From NCBI GenBank assembly GCA_947451925.1, contig CANGAW010000021.1, positions 1 through 41,868 on the forward strand: a stretch of DNA of 41,868 nt, given 5' to 3'. The stretch comes from Burkholderiales bacterium (GTDB lineage Bacteria > Pseudomonadota > Gammaproteobacteria > Burkholderiales > Burkholderiaceae_D). This document shows positions 27,769 through 36,390 of this stretch, piece after piece (the first letter of the stretch is position 1; each line of letters starts with the position of its first letter). The translations under genes and the position numbers were made by a program. Below the pieces are notes generated by a model, which worked only from the letters and a program-made list of their open reading frames with translations, searched no databases and had not been told where the DNA came from.

Positions 27769-28698
27769 ATGAAAAAAACTACGTTGAATGTGATCGCCCG
27801 GCCACGCTTGCTGCTGGTCGGCTGCGGCGACGTCGGCATGCGGCTGTTGCCGCTTTTGCGCGATCGTTTCCGCGTTTTTGCTGTCACCAGCCAGCCTGCT
27901 CGCTGCGCTGAACTACGCGCCGCCGGTGCGATTCCAATCGTTGCCAATCTGGACTTGCCGCACTCCCTGCATCGTCTGCGCGGTCTGGCTGACAGAGTGG
28001 TGCATCTGGCGCCGCCGCAACCGGACGGCAAGCAAGACCGACGCACTCGCAATCTGGCCGCCATTTTACCCCGACACGGGACCTTGGTTTATGTCAGTAC
28101 CACCGGTGTTTACGGCAATACTGGCGGGGCCAGTTTTGATGAAACCCGGCCTGTTGCGCCAGTTAATGCCCGCGCGGTGCGACGGGTCGATGCCGAGCAG
28201 GTCTTGCGGCACTGGGCTAAGCGGGTCCAGGCGCGGCTGTCGATTTTGCGGGTACCGGGTATTTATGCAGCTGACAGGCTGCCGCTGGAACGTCTCAAAC
28301 TTGGCACGCCCGCCTTGCTGCCTGCTGAGGATGTCTACACCAACCATATTCATGCCGATGATCTGGCGCAGATTATTGCCCTGGCACTGTTTCGCGCCTG
28401 GCCCCAGCGGGTGGTGCACACGGTGGACGATTCGGACCTGAAGATGGGGGAGTATTTTGATCTGGTTGCCGACGCTTTTGCGCTGCCGCACCCGCCGCGC
28501 CTGCCGCGCAGCGAACTGGCACGACATGTCTCGCCGATGATGTTGTCCTTCATGTCGGAGTCGCGCCGTCTGCACAACCGGCGCATGAAGCAGGAACTCG
28601 GCGTAAAACTGATCTACCCAAGCGTTGCTGATTTACTCAGGCAGATCAGGCCTCAAGTCAGTGGTCCGAGTCAGGCCACGTTCGATTTTGGCAGCTAA
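27769..28698 (+). CDS. NAD-dependent epimerase/dehydratase-like SDR protein
   Basis: 309 residues. An N-terminal Rossmann motif, RLLLVGCGDVGMRLLPLLRD, starts near residue 13. VYVSTTGVYGNTGG near 106-119 contains the SDR Ser and Tyr region, although the usual YxxxK is not obvious: RAVRRVDAEQVL occupies that place, as in the atypical YeeZ-like group. FLxxR-type C-terminal lines such as VHTVDDSDLKMGEYFDLVAD fit extended or atypical SDRs. The substrate is unknown. It is divergent from the reductase gene with only 12 bp between start codons, so both promoters must lie inside the opposite coding regions, or one start is misplaced. An in-frame ATG at 27838 would break the Rossmann motif. Confidence 0.8.
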   Translation: MKKTTLNVIARPRLLLVGCGDVGMRLLPLLRDRFRVFAVTSQPARCAELRAAGAIPIVANLDLPHSLHRLRGLADRVVHLAPPQPDGKQDRRTRNLAAILPRHGTLVYVSTTGVYGNTGGASFDETRPVAPVNARAVRRVDAEQVLRHWAKRVQARLSILRVPGIYAADRLPLERLKLGTPALLPAEDVYTNHIHADDLAQIIALALFRAWPQRVVHTVDDSDLKMGEYFDLVADAFALPHPPRLPRSELARHVSPMMLSFMSESRRLHNRRMKQELGVKLIYPSVADLLRQIRPQVSGPSQATFDFGS

Positions 28699-28723
28699 GC
28701 GATGCAAGCAGTTTATCTGAGCA

Positions 28724-29509
28724 TTAAGGTTGCCAGGCCTTGATGCCGTCCACCCATGACCGTGCAGGTAGTTTGCTCATCTCTTTAATCACCGCTGCAC
28801 GTTCATACAGATCCGCGAAATCGAGTTCAGGCGGCGCATTAAAAGCCAGCACCACCACATTACCCTGATGGACTTCGGGCAGGCAGATCAGGGTATCGAA
28901 CGCATACAGCATGGCCTTGAAATTTTTGGCGTAGCTGGGATGGTCACCAAACAAATTGACGGTGGCGACCCCGTGCGGTTTCAGGCAAGCCGAGCAGGCC
29001 TTGTAAAACTCGGGCGAATCCAGCATCGGGCCGCGCGCGGTGGCGTCGTATAAATCAATTTGCAAAGCGTCGAGCGTGCCGTGGTTGGACCGGTCTTCGA
29101 CAAAATCCAGCGCATCCATCTCGCGTACCGACAGTCGTTCATCATCAGCCGGCAGCTTGAACATCGAGTGGCAAATATCAATCACGGCCGGGTTCAGTTC
29201 CACGGCGGTGACCTGTGCTTGCGGGTAGTGCCGGTAACAAAATTTGGTCAGCGCAGCTGCGCCCAGACCCAGTTGCGCAATGTGCGTGGGCTGATCAATG
29301 AATAACATCCAGGCCATCATCTGCTGCGCATATTCCAGCTCGGGCCAGTCGGGTTTGCGCAAGCGCATCGCCCCTTGTACCCACTCGGTGCCGAAATGCA
29401 GATAACGCACGCCGTCCATTTCCGACAAAGTCACCGCTGAAAATTTCGGTTTTTTGCGCGCAGGGCGGGATGATTCTTCTTTTTCTATGGATTTTCGTTT
29501 GATCAGCAT
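28724..29509 (-). CDS. Spermidine synthase-like methyltransferase-fold protein
   Basis: 261 residues from the ATG at 29509, chosen because AAGGAAA lies 4-10 bp upstream. A TTG at 29572 would extend it by 21 residues. After a basic N-terminus (RKSIEKEESSRPARKKPKF), the SpeE-like fold shows IAQLGLGAAALTKFCYRHYP, then VTAVELNPAVIDICHSMF, then DALQIDLYDATARGP, corresponding to the nucleotide-binding and polyamine-loop positions. The usual GGGDGG glycine motif is altered to QLGLGAA, so it is probably not a true spermidine synthase but one of the related proteins of unknown substrate. It follows the 853-residue ORF on the same strand, 70 bp downstream. Confidence 0.75.
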   Translation of the reverse strand: MLIKRKSIEKEESSRPARKKPKFSAVTLSEMDGVRYLHFGTEWVQGAMRLRKPDWPELEYAQQMMAWMLFIDQPTHIAQLGLGAAALTKFCYRHYPQAQVTAVELNPAVIDICHSMFKLPADDERLSVREMDALDFVEDRSNHGTLDALQIDLYDATARGPMLDSPEFYKACSACLKPHGVATVNLFGDHPSYAKNFKAMLYAFDTLICLPEVHQGNVVVLAFNAPPELDFADLYERAAVIKEMSKLPARSWVDGIKAWQP

Positions 29510-29579
29510 GGCTTTCCTTGAAGACGCCGCATTATCAGTCAGGCGCTTGTCACTGTACAAGGTTTTACCCAAAATTTAA

Positions 29580-32141
29580 TCATGAGATACCCACACCACG
29601 GGCCTCACTGTCGGCTGCAACATGACGATAAAAATAGCGTGATGTTTCGTCTTCTGTGGGGTCAAGAATAAAGTCCCGGTTTTGTAAGTGCTGTTTGGCA
29701 TCGGAATACACAGGATATTTGATTGGACCGGAATGCAAAAATTGATGGCAAGTTGCGAGTTTGTTTGTTGAAGCGGTTTTGATATCGCTGGAAACAACCA
29801 GGCTCAGACCGATACGTTTGGCTTGCTCGGAGGCGAAATCAATCAGATCATTATTTTCTGTGTCGCTCAGTTTGACCGGATAAATTTTTTCCATTAACAG
29901 ATAAGGCTCGCCTTTCTGCCCCAGCACAGCTTCATTTTCGGTCGGCGCAGCCCACATTAATCGCAGAATGGCGCGGCGTAAAATTTTGCCGTCTTTATCG
30001 GTAACAGTAACGAGTTTTTGTTTTCCATCCATGGCGGCGCCGATCAGGCCGCAATTTAAACTTGGGTCACCATTAATGCGCTGACAGCTGCCGCGTATAT
30101 CCGTGCCCATTCTGATCCATGCCTGATGTTCGTCATAGAAGTTCAAGCAGTGATCCTTATTGGACTTTAAAGGTGCGCTTATATTTTGCTTCCAGCGGCC
30201 AACCAGGCCTTGATCGCAGCGTTCAAGAAGGGCATCGGATTGGTAGCGTAGGGCAGGAAAATTTCCTTCGATGACTGCGTTGATGAAATTTTTCAGGGTG
30301 CTTAGTGCGGGATGGTTTTTAAGCCGGCCCATATAAGTCAGTATGCTTGAACTTTCCCGGTATTTATCAAAAATAGATTCATATTTTGGAAGTGAATTTT
30401 TAATCACGCCTAGTGTTTTGATGATCAGACTTTCCTGAATTTTTTGGAAAGTATTTTTGCCATCGGCAATCTCAATGACAGCTTGTTCATCTATTTCAGT
30501 CATAGCCTTTAATTTGGACAGGTTGATCATGGCCTGCTTAAATTTTTCATCTGCATTCGTGATCAGCTCCGTTTTTTCCAATGTGCTTTTGATAATCGAA
30601 TCAAATTTCGAAACGGGGATATTCGTATTACGTAAGGTAAGGATCACTTCAATCAAACGGCGTTGATTTTTGCCATCTTTCAGTATTTTTGGATTGATTC
30701 CGGAAATAAAATTGTCAAGACTTGGCGACTGTAAAACACTGGCCAGCGCAAGGGGAATGAGTTTGCTTTGGTGGTTATTAATATCAAGCTTGGACAGTTT
30801 TTCAGGGGGGACTGAAAAGATCTGGTCAGTTAATAATGCGCGATACTTGACATCCGTTTGCTTGGCCAGTTCGGTGAGAAGTAACTTGAAATCTTTTCTC
30901 AAAACTGTTTCATTGATTTTGTTATTTTCAATATAAAAAAGCAGGCTGCTGACCCACTTTAAAAAAGTTACAGGGGATTCTTTTCGCTGACTAATAATTT
31001 TTTCCAGCGGCGCATCAAAAATCATTTCGCAAACAGGTGCGGCATAGGCTAATTGTTTGAGTAGATTTTTAACATAATCATTATCGTTACGGACTAAAAA
31101 ATTTTCTACTACTGCCGGAGCCGGACGACTATGTTGGTCAAGTGCCGTACGAAACGCAGCTTCGGCATTACTTAAGGGCTTTACTGAACGGGTAGGGTTG
31201 TAGGCCTGATAACTCAGATAGGCTTCGATTAATTCTGGCGCGGCAGTTTCAATTTTTCTGCCGTTTAAAATGTATTGGCAGTATTGAGGCCAATTTGCCT
31301 TTTCGCCTATAACTTTGGAGAGTGTTAGTGCCGCAACTCTGCGCATTTCGGGATTGGTCAAATTGAAATTATTCAAGTGAAATGCATCGATATTATTTTC
31401 ATCAGATTGCAACTTTAAAGCAGCCAGTGCGAGCTGGAATCGTTCATTTTCATCGCCGATATTGAATCCACGAATGTTAATTAATAATGCGAAACTGGCG
31501 TTGTTGATACATGATTTGGCTAATTGCAGTCGATCGTATTCATTACTGAGCGCGAATTTTTGAATATCCATTGCCGCAGCTGAAGCTGCGTCGCTGGCTT
31601 CTATCAAAAAACTGGCAAGCTGAAAGCGGCTGCTTTCGCTGAGATTGAAATTATCCAAATTAAAAATTGCAGAGGTCTCGCAATTTTTGGCCAGCGCCAA
31701 CCGGTCGGTCTCTAAATTGATGTCAAATTGTGCAAAATTTTGTGCGCATTGTTCAGGAAGCTGTTTCGACAGTTCGAAAATAAATGGCAGTTTTAACGTG
31801 CTAGGTTCGAACTCAATGTCTGCAAAATATTGAATAAATTCGGTGGAAAACTGCCTGATGCAAAGCCCGGCAAATTCTTCTGCTGAATGATGATTTTCTG
31901 CCGTTAAAAATGCTCGAAATTCTGAGGGGAAATGGCTTGCTGTATCGCGGATGGTGATAGTGAATGTGGCTGCTGCTGCATGGCCGGGTTTAAAAAAGGC
32001 GGCTATTTCTTCTGCCGGATTGCTATTGCGTGCTGCCATTCTGGGCGCAGCGGTGAGATCTGTTGTTTGTGCGGGATTGTCTGGTTCAGCGGAATTCAAC
32101 AGATTAGCTTGAGAATTTTTCCTGACAAGATGGGCGTCCAT
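29580..32141 (-). CDS. Large AT-rich repeat protein, candidate type III effector
   Basis: 853 residues, no family recognised with confidence. The N-terminal 60 residues are Asn/Ala/Pro/Ser-rich with no signal peptide. Residues 139-276 contain about five degenerate units of 29-33 residues: F-[DNA]-[IL]-x4-5-R-x2-[LV]-A, as in FDINLETDRLALAK, FNLSESSRFQLAS, FALSNEYDRLQLAK, FNIGDENERFQLAL and FNLTNPEMRRVAAL. The middle is helical. Residues about 669-800 form a distinct domain: WIRMGTDIRGSCQRINGDPS (C686), DGKQKLVTVTDKDGKILRRA, YLLMEKIYP, and CHQFLHSGP (C798, H799). Cys and His there could be catalytic, but that is speculation. Lower GC than its surroundings and an upstream motif shared with the 24361 ORF suggest an acquired secreted protein. 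It lies 84 bp after a DNA glycosylase gene. Confidence 0.65.
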   Translation of the reverse strand: MDAHLVRKNSQANLLNSAEPDNPAQTTDLTAAPRMAARNSNPAEEIAAFFKPGHAAAATFTITIRDTASHFPSEFRAFLTAENHHSAEEFAGLCIRQFSTEFIQYFADIEFEPSTLKLPFIFELSKQLPEQCAQNFAQFDINLETDRLALAKNCETSAIFNLDNFNLSESSRFQLASFLIEASDAASAAAMDIQKFALSNEYDRLQLAKSCINNASFALLINIRGFNIGDENERFQLALAALKLQSDENNIDAFHLNNFNLTNPEMRRVAALTLSKVIGEKANWPQYCQYILNGRKIETAAPELIEAYLSYQAYNPTRSVKPLSNAEAAFRTALDQHSRPAPAVVENFLVRNDNDYVKNLLKQLAYAAPVCEMIFDAPLEKIISQRKESPVTFLKWVSSLLFYIENNKINETVLRKDFKLLLTELAKQTDVKYRALLTDQIFSVPPEKLSKLDINNHQSKLIPLALASVLQSPSLDNFISGINPKILKDGKNQRRLIEVILTLRNTNIPVSKFDSIIKSTLEKTELITNADEKFKQAMINLSKLKAMTEIDEQAVIEIADGKNTFQKIQESLIIKTLGVIKNSLPKYESIFDKYRESSSILTYMGRLKNHPALSTLKNFINAVIEGNFPALRYQSDALLERCDQGLVGRWKQNISAPLKSNKDHCLNFYDEHQAWIRMGTDIRGSCQRINGDPSLNCGLIGAAMDGKQKLVTVTDKDGKILRRAILRLMWAAPTENEAVLGQKGEPYLLMEKIYPVKLSDTENNDLIDFASEQAKRIGLSLVVSSDIKTASTNKLATCHQFLHSGPIKYPVYSDAKQHLQNRDFILDPTEDETSRYFYRHVAADSEARGVGIS

Positions 32142-32161
32142 AGCATTGCCTCATGAAGTTT

Positions 32162-32179
32162 GGTGCAAGAAATTGCACC
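32162..32179 (-). promoter_or_regulatory. Short hairpin in the leader of the 853-residue ORF
   Basis: GGTGCAA (32162-32168) and TTGCACC (32173-32179) pair perfectly around a 4-nt loop, 21 bp before the start codon at 32141 and next to the GAGG ribosome site. There is no T-run, so it is not a terminator for the upstream glycosylase gene. Confidence 0.5.
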
Positions 32180-32198
32180 TTCCTAAACGGGGTGTCAA

Positions 32199-32209
32199 TG
32201 AACGAACTA
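32199..32209 (-). promoter_or_regulatory. Shared 11-bp upstream motif, copy B
   Basis: TAGTTCGTTCA on the minus strand, identical to copy A at 24462-24472. Here TTCG is followed after 16 bp by TTAG, one base off the TTCG-N16-TTCG box used by HrpB/HrpX-type regulators. Copy A lacks the second half. Confidence 0.35.
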
Positions 32210-32225
32210 GAGTTCAATAATCGGA

Positions 32226-32735
32226 CTATTTTAGAAACGTGCTTGCCGCGTTCAGCTGTTGCCAACATTTAAGTTTTTCGATGAAAGACAGCTGCGCATT
32301 GGCCGGCGATGAGGAGGGTAATACCAGCGTGCGGTAGCCTGCCGCATCAAAACGCGGCGCGGCTTTACCCGCAGTTTTGCCATTGAAAGCGATGGTGTGC
32401 AGCTGTGGATAGCGCTCATGGAACTGAGAAAAATCGGCTTCCTGTGCTTGCCTGATTGCGGAATCCAAGCTGCCACGACGTTCGCAAGTGGCGATCACGT
32501 CCCACAGTCCGATTCGATGTCGGAGTAATTTTTGCAGGCGTTCTGCATAGGGCAGGGCGAATAAATCATCGTTCAAGACTGTTGAGAGCAGCGGCCAGAA
32601 TTGATTGCGCGGATGGGCGTAATACTGGGCTGCGGCTAATGAGACAGCGCCGGGAAAGCTGCCCAGAATCAGGACGCGCACACTTGGGTTGAGTACCGGA
32701 GGCAAGCCGGTTAACAGATTGGCAGAGGCTGGCAT
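32226..32735 (-). CDS. DNA-deoxyinosine glycosylase (uracil-DNA glycosylase superfamily)
   Basis: 169 residues from the ATG at 32735. An upstream in-frame start at 32813 would add 26 residues and overlap the divergent SDR start, so it is rejected. Superfamily motif I is LILGSFPGAVSLAAAQYYAH, followed by PRNQFWPLL, and the C-terminal motif is VLPSSSPAN (residues about 139-147). Such proteins remove deaminated bases (hypoxanthine, uracil) from DNA. No ribosome site is obvious before 32735. It shares an 80-bp divergent control region with the SDR gene. Confidence 0.87.
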   Translation of the reverse strand: MPASANLLTGLPPVLNPSVRVLILGSFPGAVSLAAAQYYAHPRNQFWPLLSTVLNDDLFALPYAERLQKLLRHRIGLWDVIATCERRGSLDSAIRQAQEADFSQFHERYPQLHTIAFNGKTAGKAAPRFDAAGYRTLVLPSSSPANAQLSFIEKLKCWQQLNAASTFLK

Positions 32736-32812
32736 GGTCACTATTGTAGACAGTCGCCCGATTGGCGGCGCGGTAGAATCTGACGCAATAAAAAAATCAA
32801 GGAGACAAATCA

Positions 32813-33562
32813 ATGATGCATCCTATTTTGCTGGTAACGGGCGGCAGTCGCGGTATTGGCGCTGCCACCGCCATACTTGGTGCGGCGCGCGGCTATCAGG
32901 TGGTGATTACTTACCTGGCTAATAAAGCGGCTGCCGAGACAGTGGTGCAGACTATTCAAGACGCTGGCGGCAAAGCCTTGGCGGTGCAGGCCGATGTGGG
33001 CATTGAAGCCGATGTGCTGCGTTTATTCAAAACGATTGATCTGCAATTGGGCACGATTACGGCGCTGGCGAACAACGCCGGGATGCTGGAAAAGCAAATG
33101 CGGCTGGACCAGATGAGTGTGGCCCGCTGGCAGCGTGTGTTGAATGCCAACGTGATCGGCAGTTTTTTGTGCGCACGCGAAGCCGTGCTGCGCATGTCCA
33201 CGCGCCATGGCGGCAAAGGTGGCGCGATCGTCAATCTGTCATCTGCTGCTTCGCGAATAGGTTCACCAAATGAATTTATTGACTATGCCGCTGCCAAGGG
33301 TGCGGTTGATTCAATGACCATTGGCCTTGCCAAGGAAGTGGCGACCGAAGGCGTGCGCGTCAATGCCGTACGGCCTGGATTGATTTATACCGATATCCAT
33401 GTCAGCGCCGGTGAACCGGGCAGAGTAGAACGCGCCAAAGCCGGGGTACCGATGCAGCGCGGCGGCACTGCCGAAGAAGTGGCAGAGGCGGTGTTGTGGC
33501 TGCTCTCTGATCAGGCTTCCTATGTGACGGGTACCTTGATGGATGTGACTGGCGGGCGGTAA
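32813..33562 (+). CDS. SDR-family oxidoreductase
   Basis: 249 residues, classical short-chain dehydrogenase. The cofactor motif is LLVTGGSRGIGAATA (TGxxxGIG, residues 9-16), followed by NNAGML and the catalytic Ser in IVNLSSAASRIG. YAAAKGA (Y and K of YxxxK near residues 158-162) and VRPGLIYTDIH complete the pattern. The absence of an acidic residue right after strand 2 (VVITYLANK) suggests NADP(H). The closest shape I know is YgfF/FabG-like reductases; substrate unknown. AAGGAG lies about 9 bp before the ATG. Confidence 0.9.
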   Translation: MMHPILLVTGGSRGIGAATAILGAARGYQVVITYLANKAAAETVVQTIQDAGGKALAVQADVGIEADVLRLFKTIDLQLGTITALANNAGMLEKQMRLDQMSVARWQRVLNANVIGSFLCAREAVLRMSTRHGGKGGAIVNLSSAASRIGSPNEFIDYAAAKGAVDSMTIGLAKEVATEGVRVNAVRPGLIYTDIHVSAGEPGRVERAKAGVPMQRGGTAEEVAEAVLWLLSDQASYVTGTLMDVTGGR

Positions 33563-33660
33563 GGATCAGGTTGCAAATTTGATATAAGGTCGCTACATTT
33601 GTGCTTAGAGTTATTCGTTATGATCAGAATAAATTTAGCTATTTAATTGAGGAATTCGCT

Positions 33661-33951
33661 TTGAAACCGTCTGCTGCTCTTAACCTTAAGCGTGCTGAAG
33701 TGCGTGAAGTAACGAGTCGCTTTCGTGCTGCAAATCCGCGGGTCTTCGGCTCGGTTCTGCATGGCACGGACATGGATGACAGTGACCTTGATTTGCTGGT
33801 CGATGCTTTGCCGGGAACAACCATGTTTGATTTGGGCGGACTGCAAGTTGAGCTGCAAGATTTACTTGGCGTCTCAGTCGATCTTTTGACGCCTGGTGAT
33901 TTGCCTGAAAAATTCCGCGAGCAAGTACTGGCTGAGGCTCTTCCTGTATAA
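33661..33951 (+). CDS. mntA: MntA-like nucleotidyltransferase antitoxin
   Basis: 96 residues from a TTG at 33661, preceded at 9 bp by GAGGAA. A GTG at 33601 is in frame but lacks a ribosome site. The minimal nucleotidyltransferase motif is GSVLHGTDMDDSDLDLLVD: the G-S pair and the D-x-D that binds metal. In characterised pairs, MntA transfers AMP groups to a tyrosine of the HEPN toxin and so silences it. The toxin gene follows 2 bp after the stop. Antitoxin identity rests on this pairing and on the motif. Confidence 0.85.
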   Translation: MKPSAALNLKRAEVREVTSRFRAANPRVFGSVLHGTDMDDSDLDLLVDALPGTTMFDLGGLQVELQDLLGVSVDLLTPGDLPEKFREQVLAEALPV

Positions 33952-33953
33952 CA

Positions 33954-34334
33954 ATGCGCAACCATGCTGATTATGTTGATCACATTTTGCAAGCAGCTAC
34001 TGAGGCATGCAGCTTTATTGAAGGCTTAAGTAAAGAGGACTTCCTTTCTGACCGTCGAACACAGAATGCTGTAATCATGAGTCTGGTCATTGTCGGCGAG
34101 GCCGCCACGAAGGTAATGGATCTTTATCCTGAATTTATACAGCAGCACCCTGATATCCCATGGCGCAGTATGCGCGGGATGCGTAACCGGATTGCTCATG
34201 GTTATTTCGATATCAATCTCGATTTGGTTTGGGACACCGTGCAAATTGCCTTGCCAGAGTTGTTAAAAAAGCTGCCTCACATTCACAGTGAGGCAGCTTT
34301 TTTCATTCAGGACAAGGACAGAAAAAATCCTTGA
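33954..34334 (+). CDS. hepT: HepT-like HEPN ribonuclease toxin (DUF86)
   Basis: 126 residues. The HEPN RNase motif is R-x4-H followed by x-Y: RNRIAHGYFDIN (residues about 79-90), where the Tyr after HG is the known AMPylation target in HepT. The core ends near ALPELLKKLP (residue 109). The last 17 codons run through a perfect terminator hairpin (34265-34303) and stop 31 bp after it, so a transcript ending at the hairpin would have no stop codon. In family terms the C-terminal tail is an extension with no conserved feature. The start is coupled to mntA, with only 2 bp between stop and ATG. Confidence 0.88.
   Translation: MRNHADYVDHILQAATEACSFIEGLSKEDFLSDRRTQNAVIMSLVIVGEAATKVMDLYPEFIQQHPDIPWRSMRGMRNRIAHGYFDINLDLVWDTVQIALPELLKKLPHIHSEAAFFIQDKDRKNP
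34265..34303. terminator. Bidirectional intrinsic terminator embedded in hepT
   Basis: AAAAAAGCTGCCTCAC (34265-34280) pairs perfectly with GTGAGGCAGCTTTTTT (34288-34303) around a 7-nt loop; both strands end in a T-run. It serves htpG from the other side (htpG stops at 34348) and lies before the hepT stop codon (34332-34334). Confidence 0.92.
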
Positions 34335-34347
34335 GGCATCAGGATTT

Positions 34348-36261
34348 TTACTTCCCCGCCATCCCCAGCAACATCTCATTCAACTTTTTCACAAAGCCGG
34401 CCGGGTCTGCCAATGTGCCGCCTTCGGCCAGCATGGCCTGATCAAACAGGATGCTGGACCAGTCGTCAAATTTGCCGTCTTCGTATTTCAGTCTTTGCAC
34501 CAGCGGATGGTGCGGATTAATTTCTAAAATGGGTTTCGATTCCGGCGCTGCCTGTCCTGCTGCTTTCAGCATACGCAGCAAATTACCGGACAACTCATTT
34601 TCTTCAGCCACCAGACAAGCCGGTGAATCGGTCAGACGGAAAGTGACCCGCACATCTTTGGCCTTGTCGGTCAGTGCCGTTTTCATCTTTTCAACCAGGT
34701 CCTTGAATTCGGTCTCGGTTTCTTCCTTTTGTTTTTTCTCGGTTTCGTCTTCCAGCTTGCCCAGATCGAGATCGCCTTTGGCAACCGACACCAGTTCCTT
34801 GCCTTCGAACTCGGTCAGGAAGGACAGCATCCATTCGTCAACGCGCTCTGTCAGCAACAAGACTTCCACGCCTTTTTTGCGGAAAATTTCCAGATGCGGA
34901 CTGTTTTTGGCCGCAGTCCAGACGTCGGCGGTCAGGAAGTAAATCTTGTCCTGATCTTCTTTCATGCGTCCGAGGTAGTCGGCCAGCGACACGTTTTGTG
35001 CGTCGTCGCTGTTGTGGGTTGAAGCGAAGCGCAGCAGTTTGGCGATGCGGTCTTTATTGGTCGCGTCTTCGCCTATGCCTTCTTTCAAGACCTGGCCGAA
35101 CTCTTTCCAGAAGCCGGTGTATTTGTCTTTTTTCTCTTGTTCGTCGGCGTTGGCCAGTTCTTCCAGCATGCCCAGTACACGCTTGGTCGAGCCTTCGCGG
35201 ATTACTTTGACATCGCGCGACTCTTGCAAAATTTCGCGTGACACATTGAGCGGCAAATCGTTGGAATCAATCACGCCTTTGACGAAGCGCAGATAGACCG
35301 GCATCAGTTGTTCAGCGTCGTCCATGATGAAGACGCGCTTGACATAGAGCTTGATGCCGCCGCGCTTGTTGCGGTCCCACAGATCAAACGGAGCATGCGC
35401 CGGGATATACAGCAGCTGCGTGTATTCGCTGCGGCCCTCGACACGGTTGTGGGTCCAGCTCAGTGGTTCCTGAAAATCATGCGATACGTGTTTGTAGAAC
35501 TCCACATACTGTTCGCTGCTGATGTCGGACTTGCTGCGTGCCCACAGCGCGCTGGCCTGATTGATGGTTTCCAGCTCATCGCGGACCACCATTTCTTTTT
35601 TCTCTTCGTCCCATTCTTCTTTCTTCATCCGGATCGGCAGGGCGATATGGTCCGAGTATTTGCGAATGGTGGCTTTGAGTTTGTAAGGGGACAGAAATTC
35701 GTCTTCGCCTTCGCGTAAGTGCAGTGTAATGCGCGTGCCGCGTTGAGCCTTGCTGATGGTCTCAACGCTGTAATCGCCTTCGCCAGCTGATTCCCAGCGC
35801 ACGCCTTCTTCAGCGGGCAAGCCGGCGCGGCGGGATTCAACCGTAATTTTGTCGGCCACAATAAAGCCGGAGTAAAAGCCAACGCCAAACTGGCCGATTA
35901 AGGCGGCGTCTTTTTGCTGGTCGCCGGAGAGGCGCGAGAAAAATTCTTTGGTGCCGGATTTGGCAATCGTGCCCAGATGGTCAATCGCTTCCGCCTGGCT
36001 CATGCCGATGCCGTTGTCGGAAATACTGATGGTGCGGGCATCTTTGTCAAAATCGATTTGAATCGCCAGCTCGCTATCGTTGTCAAACAAGGCATCATTG
36101 TTGATGGCTTCAAAGCGCAGCTTGTCGGCGGCGTCCGATGCGTTCGAGACCAGTTCGCGCAGAAAGATTTCTTTGTTTGAATACAGGGAATGAATCATCA
36201 GCTGCAGCAGCTGTTTCACTTCGGCCTGAAAGCCCAGAGTCTGTTTGACGGAATGTGCCAT
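34348..36261 (-). CDS. htpG: Molecular chaperone HtpG (Hsp90)
   Basis: 637 residues, full-length bacterial Hsp90. The N-terminal ATPase domain has [40 protein letters not shown] (Glu and Asn of the ATP site), [20 protein letters not shown] and [15 protein letters not shown]. The middle domain has [20 protein letters not shown] with the catalytic Arg. The C-terminal dimerisation domain ends without the eukaryotic MEEVD. ATP-driven folding of client proteins. It is preceded by a heat-shock promoter and closed by the bidirectional terminator at 34265-34303. Confidence 0.97.
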   Translation of the reverse strand: MAHSVKQTLGFQAEVKQLLQLMIHSLYSNKEIFLRELVSNASDAADKLRFEAINNDALFDNDSELAIQIDFDKDARTISISDNGIGMSQAEAIDHLGTIAKSGTKEFFSRLSGDQQKDAALIGQFGVGFYSGFIVADKITVESRRAGLPAEEGVRWESAGEGDYSVETISKAQRGTRITLHLREGEDEFLSPYKLKATIRKYSDHIALPIRMKKEEWDEEKKEMVVRDELETINQASALWARSKSDISSEQYVEFYKHVSHDFQEPLSWTHNRVEGRSEYTQLLYIPAHAPFDLWDRNKRGGIKLYVKRVFIMDDAEQLMPVYLRFVKGVIDSNDLPLNVSREILQESRDVKVIREGSTKRVLGMLEELANADEQEKKDKYTGFWKEFGQVLKEGIGEDATNKDRIAKLLRFASTHNSDDAQNVSLADYLGRMKEDQDKIYFLTADVWTAAKNSPHLEIFRKKGVEVLLLTERVDEWMLSFLTEFEGKELVSVAKGDLDLGKLEDETEKKQKEETETEFKDLVEKMKTALTDKAKDVRVTFRLTDSPACLVAEENELSGNLLRMLKAAGQAAPESKPILEINPHHPLVQRLKYEDGKFDDWSSILFDQAMLAEGGTLADPAGFVKKLNEMLLGMAGK

Positions 36262-36311
36262 GCTGTCCTCAAATAATAAAGTTGCCGGGAAAATAAAAGA
36301 ATTGGATGCTA

Positions 36312-36338
36312 GTTCGGGGTGATCGGCCGGATTTCAAG
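36312..36338 (-). promoter_or_regulatory. Sigma-32 (heat-shock) promoter of htpG
   Basis: On the minus strand CTTGAAA (36332-36338) and CCCCGAAC (36312-36319) with a 12-bp spacer, matching the sigma-32 pattern CTTGAAA-N11-15-CCCCATNT with two differences in the -10. It lies about 50 bp before the htpG ATG. Confidence 0.75.
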
Positions 36339-36390
36339 AGGCCGGAGCAGGTAAAATTTATGGTTTTACGTCTCTTTTACGGAGTTCATG

